This document shows, in pieces, positions 7,249-15,230 of a DNA stretch of 32,065 nucleotides. The notes under the pieces were generated by a model, which was not told the DNA's origin, made no database searches, and saw only the letters and a program-made list of their open reading frames with translations. Numbering within the stretch: the stretch's first letter is position 1; every line of letters begins with the position of its first letter. Source of the DNA: JANNHP01 sp031404455 (lineage in GTDB: Bacteria > Planctomycetota > JAJSAM01 > JAJVHW01); NCBI GenBank assembly GCA_031404455.1, contig JANNHP010000076.1:1-32065 (forward strand). The letters run 5' to 3'. A program made the position numbers and the translations under genes.

Positions 7249-7447
7249 TCGTCGTCGCGGCGCGCGGTGCCCCGTTGCCGAAGCCGATCGCCCGCGCAAG
7301 CTGACCGCCTGCGAGCGCGCCCACGCCGATCGAGATGAGGGTCGTCTTGCCCGGGTTCTCCCGGACGAACTCGCGGCCGCCTTCGACCAGTTCACCGACG
7401 GACTTCTCCGCGAGGTGGTCCTTCGCCTCGACGACCTGGTCCTTCAT
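7169..7447 (-). CDS. Small YqjD/DUF883-like membrane-anchored protein
   Basis: This 92-aa reading frame starts MKDQVVEAKDHLAEKSVGEL. It contains REFVRENPGKTTLISIGVGALAGGQLARAIGF (about residues 23-54): the V-R-E-N-P box followed by one hydrophobic glycine-rich segment is the C-terminal pattern of DUF883/ElaB-YqjD proteins, which sit in the inner membrane and can bind ribosomes. The ATG is 16 bases past the stop of the DHOD-like gene, with a GGAAGGTGA element over that stop, so it may end the PFOR operon. The last 25 or so residues overlap the convergent 7030-7248 gene and look like low-quality tail sequence. The N-terminal 60 residues carry the evidence. Confidence 0.5.
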   Translation of the reverse strand: MKDQVVEAKDHLAEKSVGELVEGGREFVRENPGKTTLISIGVGALAGGQLARAIGFGNGAPRAATTTTSREIRSGSGPCPLRSRRTSRARRS

Positions 7448-7463
7448 GCGCTTCGCGGTGATG

Positions 7464-8495
7464 TCACCTTCCGGGCAGGTCGCTCGCGGCCTGAGCACCC
7501 GGGCGCCCGCTCCATCCCTGCAGGATCCGCACGTAGTTCCCTCGTTCGTACGCGGCGGGGTCGGGGCAGCGCGCGTGGTTCATGCTCCCTGTGAGCTGCG
7601 CGACGGACTCGTACTCGTGCTCGGCGAGCCAGTCGCGCACGCCGTCGATCATCGTGCGCAGGTGCTCCGGACCCGCACGCAGGAGCGCCGAGCTGACCTG
7701 GACGGCGCAGGCGCCGGCCATCATCGCCTTGATCGCGTCCGCGGCCGTGTGCACGCCGCCGCTCGCCGCGAGCGACATCTTCGTCTGCCACGATAGGATG
7801 GCGAGCCAGCGCACGCGCAGGAGGAGTTCCGTCGAGTCGGAGAGCTGGAGCGCGCGCGTGACTTCGAGCCGTTCCGGGTCGATGTCGGGCTGGTAGAAGC
7901 GGTTGAAGAGGACGAGTCCGTCGGCGCCCGCCTCCTCGATGCGGCGCACGAGGTTCGGCAGCGACGAATAGAAGGGCGAGAGCTTCACGGCGAGCGGAAT
8001 GCGCACCTCGCCGCGAACGGTGCGCACGATCTCGACCACCCGGTCCTCGACGTCGGTGGCGGACGCGCCGGGATCGGTCGGGACGGAGTAGACGTTCAGC
8101 TCGAGCGCGTGGGCACCCGCCTCCTCCACGAGCCGCGCGTACTCCAGCCAGCCGCCCGGCGTCGTCCCGTTGAGCGACGCGATCACGGGCACCGCGACCG
8201 CCGCACGGATGCGCCGGATCTGCTCGAGATACGACTCCGGCCCGAGCGCGAACACGGAGGCGTGCGGGAAGTACGACGTCGCCTCGGCGCTGCTCTCGGC
8301 GTTCGCCTCGATACCGGAGTGCGCAGCGAGCTGGCCCTGCGTGATCTGCTCCTCGAAGAGCGAGTGCATCACGATCGCCGCGGCGCCCGCGTCCTCGAGC
8401 CGGCGCACGAGGCCGAGGTCGTCGACCATCGGCGAGGCGCCCGGCATCAGCGGGTGCGCGAGCGACAGGCCCAGGTAGCGCGTGGTGAGGTCCAT
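7464..8495 (-). CDS. Dihydroorotate dehydrogenase-like FMN protein, PFOR-associated
   Basis: This 343-aa TIM-barrel protein resembles class 1 dihydroorotate dehydrogenases: MDLTTRYLGLSLAHPLMPGASP at the start, VPVIASLNGTTPGGWLEYARLVEEAG, then ALELNVYSVPTDP, PLAVKLSPFYSSLPNLVRRIEEAGADGLVLFNRF and the FMN-phosphate region SLAASGGVHTAADAIKAMMAGACAVQVSSALL. In true class 1 PyrD a catalytic Cys follows the N-x-S strand; here that stretch is NVYSVPTDP with no Cys, so pyrimidine synthesis is doubtful. DHOD-like genes of this type are often found next to nifJ. A GTG at 8504 overlaps the PFOR stop (GTGA) and would add VNP; the ATG at 8495 is the alternative chosen here. It is co-transcribed with the PFOR gene. 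Confidence 0.85.
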   Translation of the reverse strand: MDLTTRYLGLSLAHPLMPGASPMVDDLGLVRRLEDAGAAAIVMHSLFEEQITQGQLAAHSGIEANAESSAEATSYFPHASVFALGPESYLEQIRRIRAAVAVPVIASLNGTTPGGWLEYARLVEEAGAHALELNVYSVPTDPGASATDVEDRVVEIVRTVRGEVRIPLAVKLSPFYSSLPNLVRRIEEAGADGLVLFNRFYQPDIDPERLEVTRALQLSDSTELLLRVRWLAILSWQTKMSLAASGGVHTAADAIKAMMAGACAVQVSSALLRAGPEHLRTMIDGVRDWLAEHEYESVAQLTGSMNHARCPDPAAYERGNYVRILQGWSGRPGAQAASDLPGR

Positions 8496-8500
8496 CGGGT

Positions 8501-11500
8501 TCACCCGTCCTTCGCCGCGGCGGGCGCGGCTGGTCCGTGGACCGTCGCGGCGATGAGTTCGTACGCCGCCCGGCGCTCGCGGACGGCGGCATCGGCCTCG
8601 GCGACGAGCCGCGCGTAGCGCTCGGGGTCCTTCAGCTCCACGACGCGGAAGCGGCCCTCGTTCCGCATGTACTCGGCGACGGACGCCTTCGGCGGCGCGG
8701 AGTCGAGTTTGAGCCGCGGCTCGCCTGACGCCGACCGCCGCGGGTCGAAGCGGTAGAGCGGCCACGCTCCGGACTCGACGGCGAGCCGCTGCTGCTCGGG
8801 GCTGCGCCAGAGGTCGTACCCGTGCGCGATGCAGGGGCTGTGCGCGATGACGAGCGACGGCCCGCCGTACGAGTCGGCCTCGACGAGCGCCTTCACCGTC
8901 TGCGCGTCCTTCGCCGCGAACGCGACGCCCGCGACGTAGACGTGGCCGTAGGTCATCGCGAGACGGCCGAGGTCCTTCTTCCCCGTCTCCTTGCCGGCCG
9001 AGGCGAACTTCGCCGCGGCGCCGATCGGCGTCGCCTTCGACTGCTGGCCGCCGGTGTTGGAGTAGACCTCGGTGTCGAGGACCAGCACGTTGACGTCGTG
9101 CCGCGTCGAGAGCACGTGGTCGAGGCCGCCGAAACCGATGTCGTACGCCCAGCCGTCGCCGCCGACGATCCAGACGCTCTTCCTGACGAGCCACTCCGCG
9201 AAGACGCCGAGCCGCCGCGCGTCGTCGCCGTCGATGCGCGGGAGCCGCGCCCGGAGCGCCGCCACGCGTTCGCGCTGCGCGGCGATGCCGACCTCGTCCG
9301 ACTGGCCGTCCTCGATGAGCGGCACGGCGAGCTCACTGCCGAGCGTCCCCGCGAGACGCCGCACGAGATCGCGAGCGTGGTCCGTGTGCGAATCGAGGGC
9401 GAGGCGCATGCCGAGTCCGAACTCGGCGTTGTCCTCGAAGAGCGAGTTGGCCCAGGCGGGGCCGCGGCCCTGCGCGTTCGTGCGCCACGGCGTCGTCGGC
9501 AGGTTGCCGCCGTAGATCGACGAGCAGCCCGTGGCGTTCGCGACGAGGAGACGGTCGCCGAAGAGCTGTGACAGGAGCTTCACGTACGGCGTCTCGCCGC
9601 AGCCCGCGCACGCGCCCGAGAACTCGAAGAGCGGTTCGAGGAGTTGCGTGCCCTTCACGTCGAGGGCGACGCGCCTGCGGTCGGTCGCGGGGATGCCCGA
9701 GAAGAACGAGAAGCTCTCGCGCTCGATCGCGCGGTGCTCCGACGCGGGCGACATGTCGATCGCCTTGTGCCGCGGGTTCGACTTGTCCTTCGCCGGGCAG
9801 ACGGCGACGCAGAGCGAGCAGCCCGTGCAGTCCTCGGGCGCGACCTGGATCGTGTAGAGCGAGCGCGCGGGCTCGGCGCCCTTCCACTCGGTGGACCGGA
9901 AGCCCGCCGGCGCCGACGCCGCGACGCCCGGGTCGTAGACCTTCGCGCGGATCGCGGCGTGCGGGCAGACGAAGACGCACTTGTTGCACTGGATGCAGAT
10001 CTTCGGGTCCCAGATCGGGATGTCCGGCGCGATCGCCCGCTTCTCCCACTGCGACGTGGCCACGGGCCACGAGCCGTCCACGGGGAAAGCACTCACGGGG
10101 AGGAGGTCGCCGTGGCCGGCGAGCATCGCAGCCGTGACGCGCTGCACGAAGTCCGGCGCCTCCGCGGGCACCGCGGGCGGACGCGTCCGCGACGACGAGA
10201 CGCGCGCCGGCACCGCGACCTCGTGGAGGTGGCCGAGCGCCTGGTCCACCGCGGCGTAGTTGCGCCGCACGACCTCGAGTCCCCGCTTGCCGTACGCCTT
10301 GTCGACGGCGGCCTTGATCGCGCGCAGCGCGTCCTCGCGCGGCAGCACCTCGGAGAGCGCGAAGAAGCACGTCTGCATCACCGTGCTGATGTGGCGTCCG
10401 AGGCCGAGTTCCTTCGCGATCGAGTAAGCGTCGATGACGAAGAAGCGCAGTCTCCGCGCGACGATCGTCTCCTGCGCCTCGCGCGGCAGCGAGTCCCAGG
10501 CGTCCGCGGGGGCGGCCGCGGTGTTGAGCAGGAGCGTCCCGCCCGGCGCCGCGAACTCGAGCACGTCGAGGCGCTCCATCAACCGGGGCTGGTGGCAGGC
10601 GATGAAGTTCGCGCTGCGAATGCGGTACGTGGAGCGGATGCGCCGCGGCCCGAACCGGAGGTTCGACACGGTGACCGCACCCGCCTTCTTCGAGTCGTAG
10701 ACGAAGTACCCCTGCGCGTGGCGGCCCGCGTCCTCGCCGATGATCTTGATGCTGTTCTTGTTGCTGCCGACGGTGCCGTCGGAGCCGAGGCCGAAGAAGA
10801 GCGCCCGCACGACGTCGGGCGGTTCGATGTCGAACTCTGCGTCGAACGGCAGCGAGCGGTGCGTCACGTCGTCCACGATGCCGACGGTGAAGTGGTTCCG
10901 CGGCTTCGGCGCGGCGAGGGCGTCGAACACGGCCTTCACCATCGCCGGCGTGAACTCCTTGCTCGAGAGGCCGTAGCGCCCGCCGACGATCCTCGGATCC
11001 GTCGCGAACGGAGAGCGTTCCTCCGCGCGCGCCTCGGCGAAGGCGGTCACCACGTCGAGGTAGAGCGGGTCGCCGGTGGCGCCTGGTTCCTTCGTCCGGT
11101 CGAGGACGGCGATGCGCTTCGTCGCCCTCGGGAGCGCCGCGAGGAACGCCTCGGCGGCGAACGGGCGGTAGAGGCGGACCTTCAGCACGCCCACCTTCTC
11201 GCCGCGCGCGACGAGCCACTCCACGGTCTCCTCGGCCGTCTCGGCGCCCGAGCCCATGAGCACGATCACGCGTTCCGCCGCGGGGTGCCCCTCGTACTCG
11301 AAGAGTCCGTACCGGCGCCCCGTGAGCGCCGCGAACCGTTCCATCACCCGCGCGACGACGCCGGGACAGCGGTCGTGGAACGCGTTCGCCGCCTCGGCCG
11401 CTTGGAACCACGTGTCCGGGTTGGCGGCGGTGCCGCGGATGACGGGATGATCCGGCGTCAGCGCGCGGCGGCGGTGCGCGGCGATGGCGTCCTCGTCGTA

Positions 11501-12100
11501 GAGCGCGACGAGGTCGGCGTCGGCGAGCGACTCGTACCGCCCGATCTCGTGCGACGTGCGGAAGCCGTCGAAGAAGTGCATGAAGGGGACACGCGACTCG
11601 TACGTCGCCGCGGTCGCGATCGCAGCGAAGTCCTGCGCCTCCTGCGCGTTGCCCGCGCAGAGCATCGCGAAGCCCGTCTGGCGGCAGGCCATCACGTCGG
11701 AGTGGTCGCCGAAGATCGAGAGCGAGTGCGTCGCGAGCGTGCGCGCGGCGACGTGGAGGCAGAAGGGGATCAGTTCCCCGGCGATCTTGTAGAGGTTCGG
11801 GATCATCAGGAGGAGGCCCTGCGACGCCGTGAAGGTGGTCGTGAGCGCTCCCGCGAGGAGCGCCCCGTGGACCGCGCCCGCGACGCCCGCTTCCGACTGC
11901 ATCTCCACGATCCGCGGGACCGCGCCCCAGACGTTCGTCCGCCCGGCGGCGGACCACTCGTCGCACGACTCCGCCATGGGCGACGACGGCGTGATCGGGT
12001 AGATCGCGATCACTTCCGAGCTTCGGTGCGCGACCGAGGCGGCGGCCTCGTTGGCGTCGGCTGTGACGATGCGGCGGGCGGTGGTTCCGGAGGTGGCCAT
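8501..12100 (-). CDS. nifJ: Pyruvate:ferredoxin (flavodoxin) oxidoreductase, single chain
   Basis: This 1199-aa protein is full length for the family. It catalyses pyruvate + CoA + oxidised ferredoxin/flavodoxin to acetyl-CoA + CO2, reversibly. Domain order: alpha-type with YPITPSSPMAE (about 34) and GALTTTFTASQGLLLMIPNLYKIAGE; transketolase C-terminal domain (about 260-400); gamma-type with FFGLGSDGTVGSNKNSIKIIGE (about 425); a two-cluster ferredoxin domain with CIQCNKCVFVCPHAAI (about 700) and CTGCSLCVAVCPAKD (about 763); then the TPP domain with CAGCGETPYVKLLSQLFGD, GGDGWAYDIGFGGLD (about 980) and DTEVYSNTGGQQSKATP. The tail NEGRFRVVELKDPERY matches PFOR C-termini. No clear ribosome-binding site precedes the ATG. 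Its stop overlaps the DHOD-like gene start. Confidence 0.96.
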   Translation of the reverse strand: MATSGTTARRIVTADANEAAASVAHRSSEVIAIYPITPSSPMAESCDEWSAAGRTNVWGAVPRIVEMQSEAGVAGAVHGALLAGALTTTFTASQGLLLMIPNLYKIAGELIPFCLHVAARTLATHSLSIFGDHSDVMACRQTGFAMLCAGNAQEAQDFAAIATAATYESRVPFMHFFDGFRTSHEIGRYESLADADLVALYDEDAIAAHRRRALTPDHPVIRGTAANPDTWFQAAEAANAFHDRCPGVVARVMERFAALTGRRYGLFEYEGHPAAERVIVLMGSGAETAEETVEWLVARGEKVGVLKVRLYRPFAAEAFLAALPRATKRIAVLDRTKEPGATGDPLYLDVVTAFAEARAEERSPFATDPRIVGGRYGLSSKEFTPAMVKAVFDALAAPKPRNHFTVGIVDDVTHRSLPFDAEFDIEPPDVVRALFFGLGSDGTVGSNKNSIKIIGEDAGRHAQGYFVYDSKKAGAVTVSNLRFGPRRIRSTYRIRSANFIACHQPRLMERLDVLEFAAPGGTLLLNTAAAPADAWDSLPREAQETIVARRLRFFVIDAYSIAKELGLGRHISTVMQTCFFALSEVLPREDALRAIKAAVDKAYGKRGLEVVRRNYAAVDQALGHLHEVAVPARVSSSRTRPPAVPAEAPDFVQRVTAAMLAGHGDLLPVSAFPVDGSWPVATSQWEKRAIAPDIPIWDPKICIQCNKCVFVCPHAAIRAKVYDPGVAASAPAGFRSTEWKGAEPARSLYTIQVAPEDCTGCSLCVAVCPAKDKSNPRHKAIDMSPASEHRAIERESFSFFSGIPATDRRRVALDVKGTQLLEPLFEFSGACAGCGETPYVKLLSQLFGDRLLVANATGCSSIYGGNLPTTPWRTNAQGRGPAWANSLFEDNAEFGLGMRLALDSHTDHARDLVRRLAGTLGSELAVPLIEDGQSDEVGIAAQRERVAALRARLPRIDGDDARRLGVFAEWLVRKSVWIVGGDGWAYDIGFGGLDHVLSTRHDVNVLVLDTEVYSNTGGQQSKATPIGAAAKFASAGKETGKKDLGRLAMTYGHVYVAGVAFAAKDAQTVKALVEADSYGGPSLVIAHSPCIAHGYDLWRSPEQQRLAVESGAWPLYRFDPRRSASGEPRLKLDSAPPKASVAEYMRNEGRFRVVELKDPERYARLVAEADAAVRERRAAYELIAATVHGPAAPAAAKDG

Positions 12101-12229
12101 GCGGACGTGAGCGTAGTCCCGCGCCGGGAGCGCGGCGTGTGACCGGAGTCATGCCCGGCGGTGATCGCTGCGTCGGCGCGAGCCTGACGATCCGGTAGCC
12201 TCATCGGCGCCCGCGAACAGGAGACCGCC

Positions 12230-13600
12230 ATGGAACTCGCGCTCGACTACGCCTCCGTCCACGCGAAGGACTTCGAAGCCTCGCTCTACGAGTTCCTCCG
12301 CATCCCCTCGATCTCGGCCCAGCCCGCGCACGCCGCCGACGTGAAGCGCTCGGCCGTGTGGCTCGCGGCGCGGATGGAGAAGGCCGGGCTCCGCGCCGAG
12401 GTCGTCGAACGCGCAGGCAAGCACCCGCTCGTCTACGCCGAGGGGCCGCACGTGCCGGGTGCCGCGACGTTGCTCGTCTACGGCCACCACGACGTCCAGC
12501 CCGTCGATCCGCTCCACGAGTGGGAGACGCCGCCCTTCGAGCCGACGATGAAGGACGGGATGCTGCGCTGCCGCGGTTCGGCGGACGACAAGGGCCCCAC
12601 GCTCGGCATGGTCTGCGCCGCGGAGGCATGGACGAAGGGCGCGGGCGGTCTGCCGCTGAACCTGAAGTTCGTCGTCGAGGGCGAGGAGGAGTCGGGCGGC
12701 GACCACCTCGCGCTCTACATCCGCGAGAACGCGGAGAAGCTGAAGGCCGACGCGCTCGCGATCCTCGACGTCCCCGCGTTCCAGGCCGGCGGCCCCGCGC
12801 TCGCGTACGGCCTGCGCGGCATCCTCACGCTCGAGATCCGCGTCGAGGGGCCGAACCGCGATCTCCACTCCGGCGGCTACGGCGGCTCCGTCGAGAACCC
12901 GGCGGAGATCGTGGCGCGGATCGTGGCGAGTTGCCGCGAGACGAACGGGTCGATCGCGATCGACGGCCTCTACGACGACGTCACGCCGTCCAGCGCGGCG
13001 GAACGCGAACGCATCAACGAGTTGCCTTGCGACGAGGAGGCGTTCCGTGCGGAGACCGGCGCGCCGGCACTCTGGGGCGAGCCCGGATTCGGACTGTACG
13101 AACGTCTCTGGACGCGGCCGACGGTCGAGGTCAACGGCATCTTCGGCGGCTACTCGGGCGCCGGGTCGAAGACGATCATCCCCGCGTGGGCGGGCGCCAA
13201 GCTCTCGCTCCGTCTCGTCCCCGACCAGAACCCCGACCGCGTGTTCGAATGCGTGAAGAAGCACATCGAGACGCACTGTCCGAAGACCGTGAAGCTCACG
13301 ATCACGAAGGGCCACGGCGCCGCGGCGATCTTCACGCCGCCCTCCGGCGAGTGGGCGGAGAAGGCTCTGCGCGCGCTCGGCGACGCCTACGACTGCGAGC
13401 CGAAGCTGATGCGCTGCGGCGGGTCCATCCCGATCGCGCAGGTGTTCCACGAAGTGCTCGGTCTGCCGCCGCTCCTCCTCGGCACGTACACCCCCGGCGA
13501 ACGCGCTCACGCGCCGAACGAGCGCTACCCGCTCGGCGACTTCCACGGCGCGGTGCGGACGGGGGTGCGGCTGTATGGGATGGGCGCGCGGAGTCTGTAG
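12230..13600 (+). CDS. M20 family metallo-dipeptidase
   Basis: This 456-aa protein is a two-zinc dipeptidase of the M20 (PepV/CNDP-like) family, the usual length for the group. The metal and catalytic residues can be placed: VYGHHDVQPVD gives His86 and Asp88; RGSADDKGP gives a bridging Asp near 119; VVEGEEESGG gives the general-base Glu and a ligand Glu near 152-153; an Asp ligand lies in AILDVPAF; and the final His lies in PGERAHAPNERYPL. The lid/dimerisation domain runs from about 200 to 380, with RDLHSGGYGGSVENPAE at its start. There is no signal peptide, so it acts in the cytosol on di- and small peptides. AGGAGA (12219-12224) precedes the ATG. It is divergent from the PFOR gene across 129 bases. 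Confidence 0.93.
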   Translation: MELALDYASVHAKDFEASLYEFLRIPSISAQPAHAADVKRSAVWLAARMEKAGLRAEVVERAGKHPLVYAEGPHVPGAATLLVYGHHDVQPVDPLHEWETPPFEPTMKDGMLRCRGSADDKGPTLGMVCAAEAWTKGAGGLPLNLKFVVEGEEESGGDHLALYIRENAEKLKADALAILDVPAFQAGGPALAYGLRGILTLEIRVEGPNRDLHSGGYGGSVENPAEIVARIVASCRETNGSIAIDGLYDDVTPSSAAERERINELPCDEEAFRAETGAPALWGEPGFGLYERLWTRPTVEVNGIFGGYSGAGSKTIIPAWAGAKLSLRLVPDQNPDRVFECVKKHIETHCPKTVKLTITKGHGAAAIFTPPSGEWAEKALRALGDAYDCEPKLMRCGGSIPIAQVFHEVLGLPPLLLGTYTPGERAHAPNERYPLGDFHGAVRTGVRLYGMGARSL

Positions 13601-13604
13601 CGCG

Positions 13605-14063
13605 ATGACGAGAGCGAGCCCGCGCCACGCGCTCCCCGCATTGCTGCTCGTCGCCGCGTGCGCAACGGCGCCCGACGACCCCGCCACGACGGCGCCGCCG
13701 CAGCCGAAAGTCGTCGAACTTCCCGACGCGGCGCGACCGCCGGATTCGTTCGACGCAGTGGTCGTGGACGTGGTCGTGAGGTCACGGCCGAAGCGCCTGC
13801 TGCGGCCCACAACCGCCGTGATGGAGTTCGCGCCGTCCGACCGCTTCTGGCTGGAGAGCACGGACTCGGCGGCGTTCAAGGTCACGCTTCGGCGCGAGGA
13901 GGGCGGCCTCCTCGCCATCGCGCCGTGCGACGCAGACTTCCCGGTGGGCACGCTCGAGAACGGCGAGTCGGTGACGCTCTCGCTGATCGGCCGCATCCCC
14001 GGGTTCGACGACGACGCGCGTCCGAGACAGGGCGCGAGCGACGTGGTCCCGCGGTCGCGGTGA
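13605..14063 (+). CDS. Putative lipoprotein of unknown function (152 aa)
   Basis: The N-terminus MTRASPRHALPALLLVAACATAP is a lipoprotein signal peptide with lipobox V-A-A-C, so Cys19 would be lipidated. The mature part starts with a Pro/Thr linker and then has strand-like segments (VVVDVVVRSRPKRLLRPTTAVMEF, FWLESTDSAAFKVTLRREEGGLLAIAP, GESVTLSLIGRIPGF), suggesting a small beta-sandwich domain. I do not recognise a family. The ATG lies four bases after the dipeptidase stop, so the two are probably co-transcribed, although nothing links their functions. An upstream in-frame ATG at 13575 would start inside the dipeptidase gene and bury the signal peptide, so it was not used. Confidence 0.75.
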   Translation: MTRASPRHALPALLLVAACATAPDDPATTAPPQPKVVELPDAARPPDSFDAVVVDVVVRSRPKRLLRPTTAVMEFAPSDRFWLESTDSAAFKVTLRREEGGLLAIAPCDADFPVGTLENGESVTLSLIGRIPGFDDDARPRQGASDVVPRSR

Positions 14064-14111
14064 GCGGCGGCGTCCGGGCGAGCAGTCGAGCCGTTCCGGT
14101 AGTATCCCCGC

Positions 14112-14657
14112 GTGACTCGATCCGAGACCGAAGAGGCGCATCTCGACGAGCTTCGATCGAAGCTGGCCGACTTCGGGGTGACGCTCTTCGAGCGCCCGCA
14201 CGCGGTTCCTTCGACCCCTACCCCCGACGAGTACGCCGCACTCATCGTCGATCTCGCTCGCAGCGGCGATCCTCGACTTGCACACGCCATCCCCTGCCTG
14301 CTCGCGGTCCACGACGGCGATCTCGCGGCGACGGCCGTCGCTCGCGCGTACGCGGCACTCTCGGGCACGGAAGCCGACGAACTCGGTCTCCGATACCGCT
14401 TGGCCCGCTGTCTCGTCGCATCGCGCGCTCCGTACCTATCCTTTCTGTTCGGCCGCCGGCCGACGCTGCCCCCGCTGCCGATCGAACCGATCGATGTTCC
14501 GGACCCCAGCGAACTCCGCGGTGAGAAGGGTCTCCAGGTCGCGTCGGAGTCCTACCGGGAGCGGCACCTTCCCGACGTCGCGGGCGGCGCGGAACGCCAG
14601 TTCGACACGTGGCTCGATCTCGTCCGGGCCGAGAGCGGGCGGCGTGAGTCCGCGTAA
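14112..14657 (+). CDS. Unknown protein, partner of a nucleotidyltransferase-like gene (181 aa)
   Basis: The start is a GTG at 14112 giving MTRSETEEAHLDELRSKLADFG. The chain looks alpha-helical, with Ala/Leu-rich helices at about residues 40-115 (YAALIVDLARSGDPRLAHAIPCLLAVHDGDLAATAVARAYA shows the pattern in part). It is charged and soluble, with no signal peptide or membrane segment. I do not recognise a family. Its last 14 bases overlap the start of the next gene, a DUF6036-like nucleotidyltransferase, so the two are translationally coupled. Such two-gene arrangements are seen in AbiE-like toxin-antitoxin modules, where the first gene supplies the neutralising partner. Here this is only a positional inference, and no winged-helix motif of AbiEi is obvious. 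Confidence 0.75.
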   Translation: MTRSETEEAHLDELRSKLADFGVTLFERPHAVPSTPTPDEYAALIVDLARSGDPRLAHAIPCLLAVHDGDLAATAVARAYAALSGTEADELGLRYRLARCLVASRAPYLSFLFGRRPTLPPLPIEPIDVPDPSELRGEKGLQVASESYRERHLPDVAGGAERQFDTWLDLVRAESGRRESA

Positions 14658-15198
14658 GGACGTCACCCGCGACCGGATCGAAGCGCTCCTGCGCGCGATC
14701 GGCGACTCGTTCCGCCACCCGTGCCGGCTCTACCTGTCCGGTGGCGACGGACTCGTCTGGCGCGGCCTTCGAGGACTCACGCGGGACGTGGACATCTCCT
14801 TCGACCTCGATCCGGCGCACCACGACGCGTGGATCCGCACGATCCGGGATCTGAAGGACAGACTCGACATCAACATCGAGGAGGCGCAACCGGGACACTT
14901 CGTCCCGCTGCCGCCGGGCAGTGCCGAGCGCGCGGAGTTCATCGGACGCTTCGGGCAGGTCGACGCGTTCCTCTTCGATCCCTACGCCGTCGCGCTCTCC
15001 AAGCTGGAGCGCGGCCATGTGCAGGACTGTGACGACGTCCGCGCGTTGCTCGCAGCGCACGTCATCGAACGCGCCGAGCTGAGAAGGCTGTTCGAGGTCG
15101 TGCTGCAGGAGCACGTGCGGCGGTCCCTGAAAGCCGACCCCGACCGCTTCCGCGCGACCCTCGACGACGTCCTGGGTCCGCCCGCGGACGGCGAGTGA
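14644..15198 (+). CDS. DUF6036-like nucleotidyltransferase-fold protein
   Basis: This 184-aa protein starts at GTG 14644 (MSPRKDVTRDRIEALLRAIG), inside the end of the upstream gene. The nucleotidyltransferase core is recognisable: YLSGGDGLVWRGLRGLTRDVDI (about 30-51), with a Gly-Gly pair and a D-x-D (Asp48, Asp50) that would bind Mg-NTP, then FDLDPAHHDAWIRTIRDLKDRL. A later segment, GQVDAFLFDPYAVALSKLERGHVQDCDDVRALL, matches the helical region of the DUF6036/AbiEii-like group, whose members are often toxins or regulators that transfer nucleotides. Whether it is a toxin, a housekeeping enzyme or inactive is not decidable here. It converges on the universal stress protein gene 32 bases away. 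Confidence 0.75.
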   Translation: MSPRKDVTRDRIEALLRAIGDSFRHPCRLYLSGGDGLVWRGLRGLTRDVDISFDLDPAHHDAWIRTIRDLKDRLDINIEEAQPGHFVPLPPGSAERAEFIGRFGQVDAFLFDPYAVALSKLERGHVQDCDDVRALLAAHVIERAELRRLFEVVLQEHVRRSLKADPDRFRATLDDVLGPPADGE

Positions 15199-15230
15199 GA
15201 CCGCTCGTCGTGCCCCGCTCCCGCTGAGAC

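Noticed and set aside
7464..8495. Housekeeping pyrD
   Set aside because: The catalytic Cys of class 1 enzymes is missing from the expected strand, and the gene is coupled to PFOR and not to pyrimidine genes. The cautious call DHOD-like was kept.
9644..12142. 832-aa plus-strand open frame opposite the PFOR gene
   Set aside because: It is a low-complexity Arg/Glu/Val composition typical of a GC-rich shadow frame. The minus-strand PFOR has every family motif.
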